A stretch of 64,000 bases of DNA from Roseibium limicola (GCF_017313085.1 NZ_JAFLNF010000006.1:246395-310394), one strand, 5' to 3'; positions 19,780-28,192 are shown, counted from the stretch's first letter. Notes: generated by a model from the sequence alone, not told the origin. Numbers and translations are program-made.

Positions 19780-20622
19780 ATGAACAAGCTGCGTATTGGC
19801 GACCACATCGTTTTGCTGCTCGGTGTCTTCTTCATGGTGTTCCCGGTGGTGCTGGCGTTCATCACATCGACCCATGATGCGGTCACGGTCTACCGGGAAG
19901 GGCTTCAGTTCGGCTTTGGCGACCAGGGCTTGAAGGCCTATGAGACGGTTCTGACCAAGGCTGGCGGCTTCACCAAGGAAGTCAACGGTCTCGTGATGCT
20001 GAAGAACTCGCTCATTCTCGGGTTCGGCTTTGCCATCGGCAAGATCGTGATCTCGATGGCGGCGGCCTACGCCATTGTCTACTTCCGCTTTCCCATGGCT
20101 TCGCTGTGCTTCTGGGTGATCTTCTGCACGCTGCTGCTGCCGTTGGAAGTGCGCATCCTGCCGTCCTACGAGATTGTCCAGCGCCTCGGAATGGTCAACA
20201 CCTACGCCGGATTGATCGTGCCCCTGATCGCCTCGGCGACCGGCACTTTCTTTTTCCGTCAGTTTTTCATGTCAGTTCCCGATGAGCTTCTGGAAGCTGC
20301 CCGCATCGACGGCGCCGGTCCCTGGAAGTTCTTCATCGATATCCTGGTTCCGCTGTCGAAGACGATGATCGCGGCGATCTTCATCATCATGTTTGTCTAC
20401 GGATGGAATCAGTACCTGTGGCCGACGCTGATCACCACCGACGAAGGGTTCTTCACCCTGGTGCGTGGCATCAAGCAGATCCTGCAGGTTTGGGTAGGCG
20501 CGCAGATCCCGGATTACGATCAGGCCATGGCGATGGCCATACTTGCCATGATCCCGCCGGTTCTGATCGTCGTCATCTTCCAAAGCTGGTTTATCAAAGG
20601 GCTCGTCGAGAGCGATAAGTAA
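19780..20622 (+). CDS. ugpE: UgpE, glycerol-3-phosphate ABC permease
   Basis: The second Ugp permease subunit, 280 residues with six predicted membrane spans from IVLLLGVFFMVFPVVLAFIT onward. The EAA loop DELLEAARIDGAGPWKFF lies near residue 168 and is canonical, unlike that of UgpA. ITSTHD and YGWNQYLWPTLIT are typical of the MalG/UgpE group. It sits ten bases behind ugpA and ten before ugpC in one transcription unit. Confidence 0.93.
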   Translation: MNKLRIGDHIVLLLGVFFMVFPVVLAFITSTHDAVTVYREGLQFGFGDQGLKAYETVLTKAGGFTKEVNGLVMLKNSLILGFGFAIGKIVISMAAAYAIVYFRFPMASLCFWVIFCTLLLPLEVRILPSYEIVQRLGMVNTYAGLIVPLIASATGTFFFRQFFMSVPDELLEAARIDGAGPWKFFIDILVPLSKTMIAAIFIIMFVYGWNQYLWPTLITTDEGFFTLVRGIKQILQVWVGAQIPDYDQAMAMAILAMIPPVLIVVIFQSWFIKGLVESDK

Positions 20623-20631
20623 GGAAATCCA

Positions 20632-21714
20632 ATGTCTAATATTACTCTCGATCAAGTCCGCAAGGTTTACGCGGGCAATGTGGAGGCCGTGAAGGGCGTC
20701 TCCATTGATATCGCAGATGGTGAGTTCATCGTACTTGTCGGCCCCTCCGGCTGTGGCAAGTCCACCTTGCTGCGGATGATCGCCGGTCTGGAGGATATCT
20801 CCTCCGGTGAAATCAGCATTGGCGACCGCGTCGTCAACAAGGTTGATCCTGCCGACCGCGACATTGCCATGGTGTTCCAGAACTATGCGCTGTACCCGCA
20901 TATGAGCGTCTACAAAAATCTGGCTTATGGCCTGACCAACCGGGGCATGCCGAAATCCGAGATCGACCGTAGGGTCAAGGAAGCCGCAGATATTCTCGAG
21001 ATCGGCGATTACCTCGATCGCAAGCCGCGTGCCTTGTCTGGCGGTCAGCGCCAACGTGTGGCCATGGGTCGAGCCATCGTTCGCGAACCGGCCGCCTTCC
21101 TGTTTGATGAGCCCCTGTCCAACCTGGATGCCAAGTTGCGCGTGCAAATGCGCGTGGAGATCAAGCGTCTGCAGAAGGAGCTAGGCACCACCAGCGTCTA
21201 TGTCACCCACGATCAGCTGGAGGCGATGACCTTGGCGGACCGCCTAGTTGTGCTGAACGGTGGCAACATCGAGCAAATCGGTGCGCCAATCGCAGTCTAT
21301 GACAAGCCGGCATCGACATTCGTCGCCAGTTTTATAGGCTCCCCGGCCATGAACCTGATCGAGACTGTGTCCGATGCAGGAGGTTTGAAGGCAAAGGCAG
21401 GCACCGGACTTCAGGGGGGAAACCCTGGCGGGCTTCAGGCTTGTACGGTCGGCATTCGTCCGGAGCACTTGCAGGTGGTCGAGGCCGGTACGCCGGTTGG
21501 CGATGGCCTGACTCTGACGGTCAAGGTCAATGTGCTGGAGCCGGTTGGCGCGGAAAGCTACATCTACGGCACCATTGATGGCGGTGGGGCGCCGGTTGTC
21601 ATTCGGATCGAGAGCCATCAGACCTACGACATCAACGCCATTCTGACCCTGCATGCAGCAGCCAAGGATGTGCACTACTTCGACGCCGAGACCGGCCGTC
21701 GTATCGAAAGCTGA
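20632..21714 (+). CDS. ugpC: UgpC, ATPase of the glycerol-3-phosphate importer
   Basis: The cytoplasmic ATPase that powers Ugp transport. The 360-residue protein has Walker [10 protein letters not shown] (residues 37-45), Q-loop [11 protein letters not shown], signature [14 protein letters not shown], Walker [14 protein letters not shown] and the H-loop [11 protein letters not shown], then a C-terminal MalK-type TOBE/OB regulatory domain from about residue 235. The ATPases of this CUT1 group are often exchangeable between sugar systems, but linkage to ugpBAE makes the assignment firm. A terminator follows at 21735. Confidence 0.94.
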   Translation: MSNITLDQVRKVYAGNVEAVKGVSIDIADGEFIVLVGPSGCGKSTLLRMIAGLEDISSGEISIGDRVVNKVDPADRDIAMVFQNYALYPHMSVYKNLAYGLTNRGMPKSEIDRRVKEAADILEIGDYLDRKPRALSGGQRQRVAMGRAIVREPAAFLFDEPLSNLDAKLRVQMRVEIKRLQKELGTTSVYVTHDQLEAMTLADRLVVLNGGNIEQIGAPIAVYDKPASTFVASFIGSPAMNLIETVSDAGGLKAKAGTGLQGGNPGGLQACTVGIRPEHLQVVEAGTPVGDGLTLTVKVNVLEPVGAESYIYGTIDGGGAPVVIRIESHQTYDINAILTLHAAAKDVHYFDAETGRRIES

Positions 21715-21734
21715 GCTCACTCCCAGACGAGATG

Positions 21735-21759
21735 AAGGCCGCCACATGTTGGCGGCTTT
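21735..21759 (+). terminator. Terminator shared by ugpC and the convergent MFS gene
   Basis: AAGGCCGCC and GGCGGCTTT arms around ACATGTT. Both strands end in a short pyrimidine run, so it may work in both directions between the convergent genes. Confidence 0.65.
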
Positions 21760-21783
21760 CTGCGTTCAAGCGAGTGCCGGATT

Positions 21784-22980
21784 TCACCTCAATTTTTTAA
21801 GGCGAAGCATGGCAACAGCGGCAACCGTTGGACCTATCGCCATCAAGGCAAACACCAGCGGCCAGCCGAGCGCATTCGCCAGAACCGGCGTTACCTGCAC
21901 AGTGCCAAACGTAAGGGCGAAACCAAGCGCTGTCTGGAAAGTCATCAGAGACCCTGCCTGATCGGCCGGTGCGAAGTCTGCCACCAGTGCCGAGTATTGA
22001 GCAGAATCCGGTAGGATCGCCGCCCCCCAGATCAGCGCGCAGAGGGCGAACAGCCACGGCGAACCGCCGAAACTGGCTGCTGTCGCCAGCGCTGCCGTGC
22101 CACTGATGACGACGGCGCCAAGTGCAATGTTCTCCTTGCCTACCCGGTCAGCCCAAAATCCGCAGAGAATCGACGTCACGCCGCCGGCAGCGATGGCACC
22201 AAAGGCCAGAAGTCGGGCGGAATACAAAGCGCTGGCTTCATCGAGGCTGAGGGCAAACGTCTGCGCTGCTGCAAGACCGATCCATGCCCACATGGCGTAG
22301 AGTTCCCACATGTGGCCAAGGTAGCCGGCATAGGCCAGTCGAATTTTCCGGTTGGTCCAGACCTGCAGGATCGTCCGGGGCGAAAACATCGGAGCCCTGC
22401 TGTGATAGGGCCCAAGTTGCGCGACCAGGCAGAGCAGGCCGCCCAGCCCTGCCGCCAGCGACGCTGCCTGCACACTCCAGCGCCAATCGGTGCCGCCATT
22501 TAGGGCCAGCAGGTGCGGCGCGGCTGATCCGAAGGTCAGCGCACCGACCAATGTCCCGACCAGCAGCCCTCGGTCGGCCTTGCCCCAGCCGACGGCGATT
22601 TTCATGCCGACCGGATAGACACCCGCCAACATGGCGCCCGTGATCAGGCGCGACACGATAGACAGGTTGCCGCCTGGCTCCAGCACCAGCAGGGCACCGT
22701 TGGCAAGGGCGGCTACAACCGCACAAGTGGAGAACACCCGCCGGGGATCGAACCTGTCGGCGACCCCGAACCAGGAGGAGGCGATTGCGCCGATGACGAA
22801 ACCAATCTGCACTGCGCTGGCAAGCGCGGCTTGCCGCGTCGCGGAAATATCAAACTCCGTGATCAGATCCGGCAGAATTGCGGAGGACATGAACCACAGG
22901 CTCATCCCGGAGATTTCGGCCAGCATGAGCAAAAACAGCGAAGGCCATTTCCACGAAGCGGAGTGGGAGGAAGACGTCAT
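21784..22980 (-). CDS. MFS transporter
   Basis: A 398-residue Major Facilitator protein with twelve predicted membrane spans. The first half has MSLWFMSSAILPDL and the loop ASSWFGVADRFDPRRVF, equivalent to the MFS motif A; the second half repeats it as SILCGFWADRVGKENIA. The start ATG overlaps the stop of the MmcQ-like gene upstream (ATGA, 22977-22980), so both are co-translated. Similarity to nitrate/cyanate or drug exporter branches cannot be resolved by eye, and the substrate is unknown. Ends opposite ugpC. Confidence 0.82.
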   Translation of the reverse strand: MTSSSHSASWKWPSLFLLMLAEISGMSLWFMSSAILPDLITEFDISATRQAALASAVQIGFVIGAIASSWFGVADRFDPRRVFSTCAVVAALANGALLVLEPGGNLSIVSRLITGAMLAGVYPVGMKIAVGWGKADRGLLVGTLVGALTFGSAAPHLLALNGGTDWRWSVQAASLAAGLGGLLCLVAQLGPYHSRAPMFSPRTILQVWTNRKIRLAYAGYLGHMWELYAMWAWIGLAAAQTFALSLDEASALYSARLLAFGAIAAGGVTSILCGFWADRVGKENIALGAVVISGTAALATAASFGGSPWLFALCALIWGAAILPDSAQYSALVADFAPADQAGSLMTFQTALGFALTFGTVQVTPVLANALGWPLVFALMAIGPTVAAVAMLRLKKLR

Positions 22981-23348
22981 TGCAATCCAAGTTCTTGTCT
23001 GAGTTTTTTTGTCAGCTTCCCGGCAATGATCTCATGCGCGGTGCGAATATAGGTTTTGATGTCGTCATTGCTGAGACTGCTGCCTCTGCGCACCTGAACC
23101 CATTTGGCCCGGGCCAGATAAGGTGCAGGTACAATACCGTCTTGCTCGGTCAGAATCTGGTAGCTGAGATCGGAACACTTGAAGTTGATGTATGGACCTT
23201 CTGGCGCTGCCTCGGCTGTGCTGCCCCAGTTGGAGCAGATGGCAAAGATTTTGCCGCCGACTTTCCACACGGAAGCGTTGCCCCACTGGATGACATGGGT
23301 TGTGGCCTTCAGGCTGGCGCAATAGGCATCGAAGTCGGCGCGGGTCAT
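22977..23348 (-). CDS. MmcQ/YjbR family protein
   Basis: A 123-residue protein of the MmcQ/YjbR (DUF419) family, a small double-wing fold with proposed DNA-binding or regulatory roles. Family marks are MTRADFDAYCASLKATTH, then WGNASVWKVGGKIFAI, FKCSDLSYQILTEQDG and VPAPYLARAKWVQV. The start at 23348 has GGAG at six bases; a longer open frame reaching 23663 would overlap the hsp20 leader and was rejected. It is the first gene of a two-gene unit with the MFS transporter and diverges from hsp20. Confidence 0.88.
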   Translation of the reverse strand: MTRADFDAYCASLKATTHVIQWGNASVWKVGGKIFAICSNWGSTAEAAPEGPYINFKCSDLSYQILTEQDGIVPAPYLARAKWVQVRRGSSLSNDDIKTYIRTAHEIIAGKLTKKLRQELGLQ

Positions 23349-23466
23349 GTCGGGCTCCGTCAGGATTGTAGCGCAAGAGCCCGCTTTGGTTTCATGCAGG
23401 CGCGCGAACTCGGTCAGGATTGCCGCTAACCTTGTTTTCGCAAACCTGTGTGCCGTCAAGCCATAG

Positions 23467-23495
23467 CTTGAAACACGGGACGCCAAGCGCCATAT
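23467..23495 (+). promoter_or_regulatory. Sigma32 (RpoH)-type heat-shock promoter of hsp20
   Basis: CTTGAAA at 23467-23473 and CGCCATAT at 23488-23495 are separated by 14 bases, matching the RpoH consensus CTTGAAA-N11-16-CCCCATAT. Initiation would fall near 23502, just before the first leader hairpin. Confidence 0.75.
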
Positions 23496-23501
23496 TCGTT
23501 G

Positions 23502-23583
23502 GGAAACAGGGAAGAGCCTTCCCAAGCTCGGATGCCTCTTCAGGGTCCGGGCGACTAGGTCGCTTGAAACAAGGACTTGAACG
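23502..23583 (+). ncRNA. ROSE-like RNA thermometer in the hsp20 leader
   Basis: Three successive hairpins: GGGAAG/CTTCCC (23509-23523); CGGA..CCT/AGG..TCCG (23529-23549); and a last one in which AGGTCGCTT (23557-23565) pairs with AAGGACTT (23571-23578), leaving G23562 bulged opposite the Shine-Dalgarno AAGGA. The TCGCT element facing AGGA with a bulged G is the ROSE hallmark: heat melts this stem and opens the ribosome-binding site, eight bases before the ATG. Confidence 0.75.
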
Positions 23584-24012
23584 ATGACTCGCATGTCAGC
23601 GTTTTCCAGCCCGTTTATGCTCGGGTTCGATGACATTGAGCGTGTCCTGGACCGAGTGTCCAAGGCTGCAAATGATGGCTATCCGCCATATAATATTGAA
23701 CGCCTGCCGAAGAACGATAACAAGGGGGATGTTATCCGCATCACCCTTGCGGTTGCGGGTTTCACCCGTGAACAACTGGACGTCTCCCTGGAAGAAAGCC
23801 AGCTCGTGATTCGCGGCCGGCAGGAAGACGACAAAACCCGCCATTATCTTCATCGCGGCATTGCTGCCCGCCAGTTCCAGCGCGCTTTTGTCCTGGCGGA
23901 AGGCATCGAAATATTGGGCGCTGATCTACGAGATGGGCTATTGTCCATAGATCTGGCGCGACCGGAGCCTGAAAAGGTCATCCGCAAGATAGAAATAACA
24001 GGCGGCGAATAA
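23584..24012 (+). CDS. Hsp20-family small heat-shock protein
   Basis: An ATP-independent holdase of the alpha-crystallin family that keeps unfolding proteins soluble. The 142-residue protein has an IbpA-like N-terminus (SAFSSPFMLGFDDIERVLDR), an alpha-crystallin domain from about 37 to 130 (YNIERL, ITLAVAGFTREQLDVSLEE, LVIRGRQ, YLHRGIAARQFQRAFVLAEG) and a short tail with EKVIRKIEI. It is expressed from a sigma32-like promoter through a ROSE-like leader. The DUF1150 gene follows 37 bases later, a pairing typical of alphaproteobacteria. Confidence 0.93.
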   Translation: MTRMSAFSSPFMLGFDDIERVLDRVSKAANDGYPPYNIERLPKNDNKGDVIRITLAVAGFTREQLDVSLEESQLVIRGRQEDDKTRHYLHRGIAARQFQRAFVLAEGIEILGADLRDGLLSIDLARPEPEKVIRKIEITGGE

Positions 24013-24049
24013 CCCACCCCGCTGCCTTGGTCAGAAGACTGGAGATTTA

Positions 24050-24337
24050 ATGACGCGCGATACCAACGGTCTCGCTACCCTGTCACGCGCTGAAATGCTC
24101 GAAGCCATGAGCGAGGATGTTCTCGCTGAACTTGGCGCCGGCACCATAGCCTACATTCGCAAGCTCAACCCGGAGGACATGGGAACCCTGTTCCCGGATA
24201 TGCCGGATACCGCCCATGTCACGAGCCTCTGGGCGTTGTTGAATGCCGACGGCACGCCGATCGTGGTGGCCGACAGCCGCGAAGCGGCCCTGGCTAATGC
24301 GTTTGAGTACGAGTTGGAAATGGCCAGCGTGCACTGA
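24050..24337 (+). CDS. DUF1150 family protein
   Basis: A 95-residue protein of the DUF1150 family, commonly encoded directly behind hsp20 in alphaproteobacteria. Conserved segments are LGAGTIAYIRKLNPEDM, LWALLNADGTPIVVADSR and EAALANAFEYELEMASVH. No catalytic motif, signal peptide or membrane span is visible. Shared transcription with hsp20 suggests a stress-linked role, but the family has no established function known to me. A strong terminator closes the unit. Confidence 0.85.
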   Translation: MTRDTNGLATLSRAEMLEAMSEDVLAELGAGTIAYIRKLNPEDMGTLFPDMPDTAHVTSLWALLNADGTPIVVADSREAALANAFEYELEMASVH

Positions 24338-24374
24338 GATGTGGCGCCTGATGCGCCGCGAGACGACAGACCAG

Positions 24375-24411
24375 ACCGCCGGGTTTCGATAAGGAAGCCC
24401 GGCGGTTTTTT
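24375..24411 (+). terminator. Rho-independent terminator after hsp20-DUF1150
   Basis: ACCGCCGGG and CCCGGCGGT arms with inner TTC/GAA pairing, followed by TTTTTT. Confidence 0.88.
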
Positions 24412-24462
24412 ATTTTGATCATGTCCAGGTGTCGGCCCGGATATCAGGTCGGTCTCAAAGCT

Positions 24463-25686
24463 TCAGAGCTTGTCGACCGATGGAGATATTGGCGGGCTCG
24501 CCGGATTGGTCTTTGGTGCGCGCCAGGGCTGTGACTTGAACCAGGAGACCGTGTAGGCCACGGCAATCAGCAGGGCAAAGCCAACCAGGTTCGAGAGCAT
24601 CTGCGAGATCCAGTCCGATCGGTCGCCGAGAAGATCCCTGAGAATGTTGATGGACTGTGCCACGACGAGACTGGCAAGGAACACGGCAAGCGATTGCTGG
24701 CCGACCTTCTGCACAACGCGAACGAAGCCTTGCCACAGCGCTGGCCCGTAGGAGAGATATTTGCCACTTGGACCGGCTGCGACCCAGGCCAGATAGGCCA
24801 GTGCCAGAAAATGGACGTAGCGCAGAATACCGAATTCCGACTTGATCCACAGCAGCTCGATAGTGGCCCGAACGTCCTGAAGCCATTCCGATGTGTTGAG
24901 CACCCGGAAGTAGGCAAACGGCACGGTACCGAGAACGATCAGAGCTGCCAGAACGATCAGCACCGGATGCACCGGCGGACGTGGCAGCCAGCCCCGCATG
25001 AAGGCAAATCCGGTAAAGAACACCAGCTGCCATGCAAAGGGGTTGAAGAACCATCGACGGTCCGACCAGGGTTCCGCGGGCAGATCGATCATCCGAAATG
25101 TCGCCAGTAGCCACAGGCCGATCATGAACACCGCCACGGCGCCCAGATGCAGGCGCGCCAGCGCCATCACCGCCGGAATCAGGGCGAGGATGACAATATA
25201 CATCGGCAGAATATCAAAGTAATTCGGCACATAAGTCAGGGTTAGAAGCCCTGGAAGGGTCATCTCTGTTTTCGTGAAGAAATGCCAGAGATTCAGTCCG
25301 CCGACATAGTCGCGGTTGTTGCCGAGGGTTGTGAGAAGCCCGCTTTCATGCAGGCCAGCCAGCCCGGCGGCGATGGCCAGGAAAAGGGCGATATGCGACC
25401 AGTAGACCTGCCACATGCGGTGGGCAATGCGCGCCACTCCCATGCCAAGGCCGTGGGTGTCAAAGATCTTGCCGAAGGCAATGGCTGAGGCCATGCCGGA
25501 ACAGAAGACGAAGATCTCCGTCGCGTCGGAAAAGCCGAAGCGAGCCGGAATCCAGAGCGCCCACCAGTTGGCGGGCAGATGAGCTACGAAGATGATGAAC
25601 ATGCCCAGGCCGCGGAAGAAGTCGAGGCGAGGGTCGCGTTTTTTCTGACGGGTTAGGGGCAGAGACGTGTGAGCGTTGGCGTTCAA
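24463..25686 (-). CDS. OpgC-type membrane acyltransferase
   Basis: A 407-residue polytopic membrane protein of the OpgC family, which attaches succinyl groups to osmoregulated periplasmic glucans. About ten hydrophobic segments are visible. Family marks are RDPRLDFFRGLGMFIIFVAH near the N-terminus, with the R-x-x-F-RG and H motif shared with acyltransferase-3 proteins, then SDATEIFVFCSGMASAIAFG, NYFDILPMYIVIL and FNPFAWQLVFFTG. No opgG or opgH lies in the window, so the glucan backbone genes must be elsewhere. The gene is monocistronic and runs convergent to DUF1150. Confidence 0.82.
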   Translation of the reverse strand: MNANAHTSLPLTRQKKRDPRLDFFRGLGMFIIFVAHLPANWWALWIPARFGFSDATEIFVFCSGMASAIAFGKIFDTHGLGMGVARIAHRMWQVYWSHIALFLAIAAGLAGLHESGLLTTLGNNRDYVGGLNLWHFFTKTEMTLPGLLTLTYVPNYFDILPMYIVILALIPAVMALARLHLGAVAVFMIGLWLLATFRMIDLPAEPWSDRRWFFNPFAWQLVFFTGFAFMRGWLPRPPVHPVLIVLAALIVLGTVPFAYFRVLNTSEWLQDVRATIELLWIKSEFGILRYVHFLALAYLAWVAAGPSGKYLSYGPALWQGFVRVVQKVGQQSLAVFLASLVVAQSINILRDLLGDRSDWISQMLSNLVGFALLIAVAYTVSWFKSQPWRAPKTNPASPPISPSVDKL

Positions 25687-25745
25687 AGTTGTCGGTCCTG
25701 GCGCATTCTGCGCAGAGAGGGAGGCTACCTAAGGTTTCCGCGCCC

Positions 25746-27128
25746 TCATGCCTGAGGGACGCGCAGGTCCTGATTTAGCATGATTTTCGCGGCGCTCCTC
25801 ATCTTCTCTGCAGTGGCAAGTCGAGTTTCTGCGTATTGGTCCAGTCCACCGCGTTTTCTGCCTCTATCCTTCAAGATGACTTCTGCGGCATCGGCCAGAC
25901 CAGCGCGCAGTGCGGCATCGATGGTCATTCGCTCAAACACATCGCGCTGGGCGTGTGATCCGCCGATCGTAGGCATGTCACTTCGAGCGCTCGAAAGAAG
26001 ATGAAATGCAGAGCCGTAGTTGCCTTTCCGGAATTGCTCCAGCCCCAGAGCTGCGGAATGACCGGGGTGAGAGCTGACCCGCCCGACATCGCCGCTGTCG
26101 GCCTCGCGCCGCGCCATCGAGTTAAGCAGACGTTCTGCCCCCATGCGTCGGCCACCATTGAGCAGGGCGAGCAGGTAATGCAGATCGGCAAAGACGTTGC
26201 AGGCGTCTTCCGCCCGCTTGTCGGAGATCTGGGACAGCTCCTCCCAGCGATGCCCGATATTGACCCCTTCCAGCTCCAGCCGCGCCAGCAGTGAGGTGGC
26301 ATTGGAAATGTCGCGGTAGTCGTCGGTGCGGTCGCGGCGGATTTCCTGATCATACAGCTGCAGTACCTTGTCGATGTTGCCCCGGTCCAGATGCATCAGG
26401 GCCAGATGCCACCAGACGTGATAGCCGAAGTTGTTGCAATGTTTCCAACTCTCCGGACGGCTTTCCAGCCAGCCGATGCCTTCCTCCGCCCGGCCGGTCA
26501 TGTCATGGACATGGGCTACCGCATGCAGGCCCCAGGCATCGTCAGGGGAATGCTCCAGCCCGGCGCGACCGAGCTTTTCCGCCTGCCGGTAGTCGCCGCT
26601 TTCCTCCAGGGTGAAGGCCCGGCAGCCGAGGAAATAGCCATAGGACGGATGGCTGCTGTCGTAATGGTTGGCGACGCTGTCGACAGAGGCACGCATGCCG
26701 GCGGCATCGCCAAGCACAAAGCGAATGGCATGGACCAGTTTCATCAGGAAGCCATCTCGCGGGTGGTCCTGCAAGGCCTGGTCGAGACGGTTTGCCGACC
26801 GGGACGGCCAACCATCCAACCAGTCGGACAAGGCTCCTATGACAGCCTTTTCGCGCGTGGTTGCGCCAACCTCGGCTGCGGCTTTTTGAGCCAGTGCCAG
26901 GCAATCACGGGCCGTATCATTCAACTCCTTGCGTCCAAGCAGCAGACAAAACAAGCCACGGGCGGCATGGCCGAGGACGAAGCGCGGGTCTGTGGTCAGC
27001 GCCACTTCCAGATGAACCGGCGTTTCGCGGCCATGAGCCAAAAATGCAGAGACTGCCTCGTCCCAGGCGCTCACGGCGTTCGGAGTGTTGATTGTCAGGT
27101 CGTAGCCGAACTGATCGCAATGGCGCAT
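25746..27128 (-). CDS. TPR protein of the TTC38 type
   Basis: A 460-residue soluble protein made of helical TPR-like repeats, resembling eukaryotic TTC38 and its bacterial relatives. Visible marks are LAHGRETPVHLEVALTTDPR, HPSYGYFLGCRAFTLEESGD, DDAWGLHAVAHVHDMTGRA with its conserved HAVAH and HCNNFGYHVWWHLALMHL. No signal peptide or catalytic motif was found. Function is unknown; relatives often sit beside metabolic genes without a clear link. Its promoter must lie in the region carrying the 34-bp palindrome at 27277. Confidence 0.75.
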   Translation of the reverse strand: MRHCDQFGYDLTINTPNAVSAWDEAVSAFLAHGRETPVHLEVALTTDPRFVLGHAARGLFCLLLGRKELNDTARDCLALAQKAAAEVGATTREKAVIGALSDWLDGWPSRSANRLDQALQDHPRDGFLMKLVHAIRFVLGDAAGMRASVDSVANHYDSSHPSYGYFLGCRAFTLEESGDYRQAEKLGRAGLEHSPDDAWGLHAVAHVHDMTGRAEEGIGWLESRPESWKHCNNFGYHVWWHLALMHLDRGNIDKVLQLYDQEIRRDRTDDYRDISNATSLLARLELEGVNIGHRWEELSQISDKRAEDACNVFADLHYLLALLNGGRRMGAERLLNSMARREADSGDVGRVSSHPGHSAALGLEQFRKGNYGSAFHLLSSARSDMPTIGGSHAQRDVFERMTIDAALRAGLADAAEVILKDRGRKRGGLDQYAETRLATAEKMRSAAKIMLNQDLRVPQA

Positions 27129-27276
27129 TGCAAGCCTCCATCAGGGGTCTGGTGCCTGCGGCGCGGGGAGGGCGGCACAAACGGGCTTCAGCGAAGAGTG
27201 TGAAAGTTCGTCATTCATGCTGACGCGTCCCCCGGTTGAACTGCAACACACAAAATGGTGTTTCGCCTGTGTCTGC

Positions 27277-27310
27277 AGCACCTCTCGTTTCTGCAGAAAC
27301 GAGAGGTGCT
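27277..27310. repeat. 34-bp perfect palindrome
   Basis: The arms AGCACCTCTCGTTTCTG and CAGAAACGAGAGGTGCT are exact reverse complements with no spacer, centred on CTGCAG. A second CTGCAG lies at 27273-27278. There is no T run, so an ordinary terminator is unlikely. Confidence 0.9.
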
Positions 27311-27420
27311 TCCGCTTGTTACCATAGCTGCCGCGGTCAACTGGCAGCTCACGGCGAACGGCATGGGAAGAAGTTTCGCACAATCAGAATGCGACATCTC
27401 CGGGGGGCGCAGTTGTCCAT

Positions 27421-27900
27421 TGTTCTACGGGCTCTCGCCGCGCTGCCAAGCGTTGCGATGCTTGGCCGCAGCGCCGGGGGCAGGGTGTGGGAGCACAGGT
27501 GCTGGTTCACCTGTTGACGTCCGCCATCTCCTTTCCGCTTATCGCCCGGGGTGGGGACGTCGGCCTGCGGGTCAATAGGTTCTTTTTTCCCTTCGGTGTC
27601 GCAGTAGCGCTCGGGGCTTTGATGCTCGAAATTGGTATGCAATTTGGCGGCGGGTGTGCATCCGGTACCCAGCGCACAGGTTGTTGATTGCAGTGTGAGG
27701 CCGTGGGTCACACTTCGTCCGTCCCTGAAGCCTACTGTCGTTCCAGTCTGACCTTTACGCCTGACAATTGGAGTCCGAGCCTTGCCTGATCTGCCGAATG
27801 CGCGAGCCTTTGCTGCCATCGGCTGCCGGTATTGCCCGCAAGCGGATGCTTCTTGCCGTTGCAGTACACCTGGCGATTGCCGCGCTCGCAGCGTTTTCGC
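27421..27900 (+). pseudogene. Decayed YeeE/YedE (DUF395) sulfur-transport gene
   Basis: One frame reads RGQGVGAQVLVHLL, then SAISFPLIARGGDVG, and LEIGMQFGGGCASGT before a stop at 27687. The SFPLLA-type segment and GMQLGGGCASGT are hallmarks of YeeE/YedE membrane proteins, which move thiosulfate-type sulfur compounds. After the motif, reading shifts to another frame with SVRPWVTL, resembling the family's VTLAFF segment, then possibly to a third with HLAIAALAAF. No start and no full-length frame remain. The boundaries, and the third fragment, are estimates. Confidence 0.5.
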
Positions 27901-28048
27901 CCCTTACATGGACCAAGGTGGAGCGAATCTGGAGGCGCTGGCGACCAAATTGGATGGCGTTTTTGCCGCGATTGCAGATCGGGTTCTGGACGCTGGATGG
28001 CAGCCAAAACAATAAGCAGACCCTGCGACAATTTCGACCGGATTGCCG

Positions 28049-28078
28049 ATTTACGGACACCAAAAATCGCGCTAGGCT
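28049..28078 (+). promoter_or_regulatory. Candidate sigma70 promoter for the 25-codon ORF
   Basis: TTTACG (about 28050) and TAGGCT (about 28073) are spaced about 17-18 bases apart, roughly 37 bases before the ATG at 28115. The -10 match is weak. Confidence 0.3.
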
Positions 28079-28114
28079 CTTTCTGTTATCAACAACTCGA
28101 AAGGAGGTGTGCCC

Positions 28115-28192
28115 ATGTCTAATGAGATACCGAAGTTGGCCCTGATGTCTGGGTGGAAGACGGTGACGGTGGAGCAACCTCTGGCGTCGTAG
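28115..28192 (+). CDS. Possible 25-residue peptide gene
   Basis: ATG at 28115 is preceded by AAAGGAGGTGTGCCC, a near-perfect Shine-Dalgarno at about six bases, among the strongest in the window. It encodes MSNEIPKLALMSGWKTVTVE plus QPLAS, then TAG. A strong terminator follows 48 bases later, so promoter, ribosome-binding site, frame and terminator form a complete small unit. There is no membrane span, no cysteine and no recognisable family. It could be a real small protein, a leader or modified peptide precursor, or a leftover ribosome-binding site of a lost gene. No modification or export gene is adjacent. Confidence 0.4.
   Translation: MSNEIPKLALMSGWKTVTVEQPLAS

Larger units (their letters stand above)
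27129..28114. other. 986-bp stretch with palindrome and gene relic but no intact known gene
   Basis: Many short frames are open here, none longer than about 157 codons and none with convincing family similarity over its length. The stretch contains a 34-bp perfect palindrome, recognisable YeeE/YedE remnants broken across frames, and a plausible promoter for the tiny ORF at 28115. It looks like a decayed insertion or lost locus between two intact genes. Confidence 0.6.

Noticed and set aside
22977..23663. Extended 228-codon form of the MmcQ-like gene
   Set aside because: The first 105 codons overlap the hsp20 promoter and thermometer on the other strand and are not family-like; the start at 23348 has a good ribosome site.
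27782..28015. TTG-started 77-codon frame with several cysteines
   Set aside because: No conserved motif, and the same bases fit better as the tail of the decayed YeeE/YedE gene in other frames.
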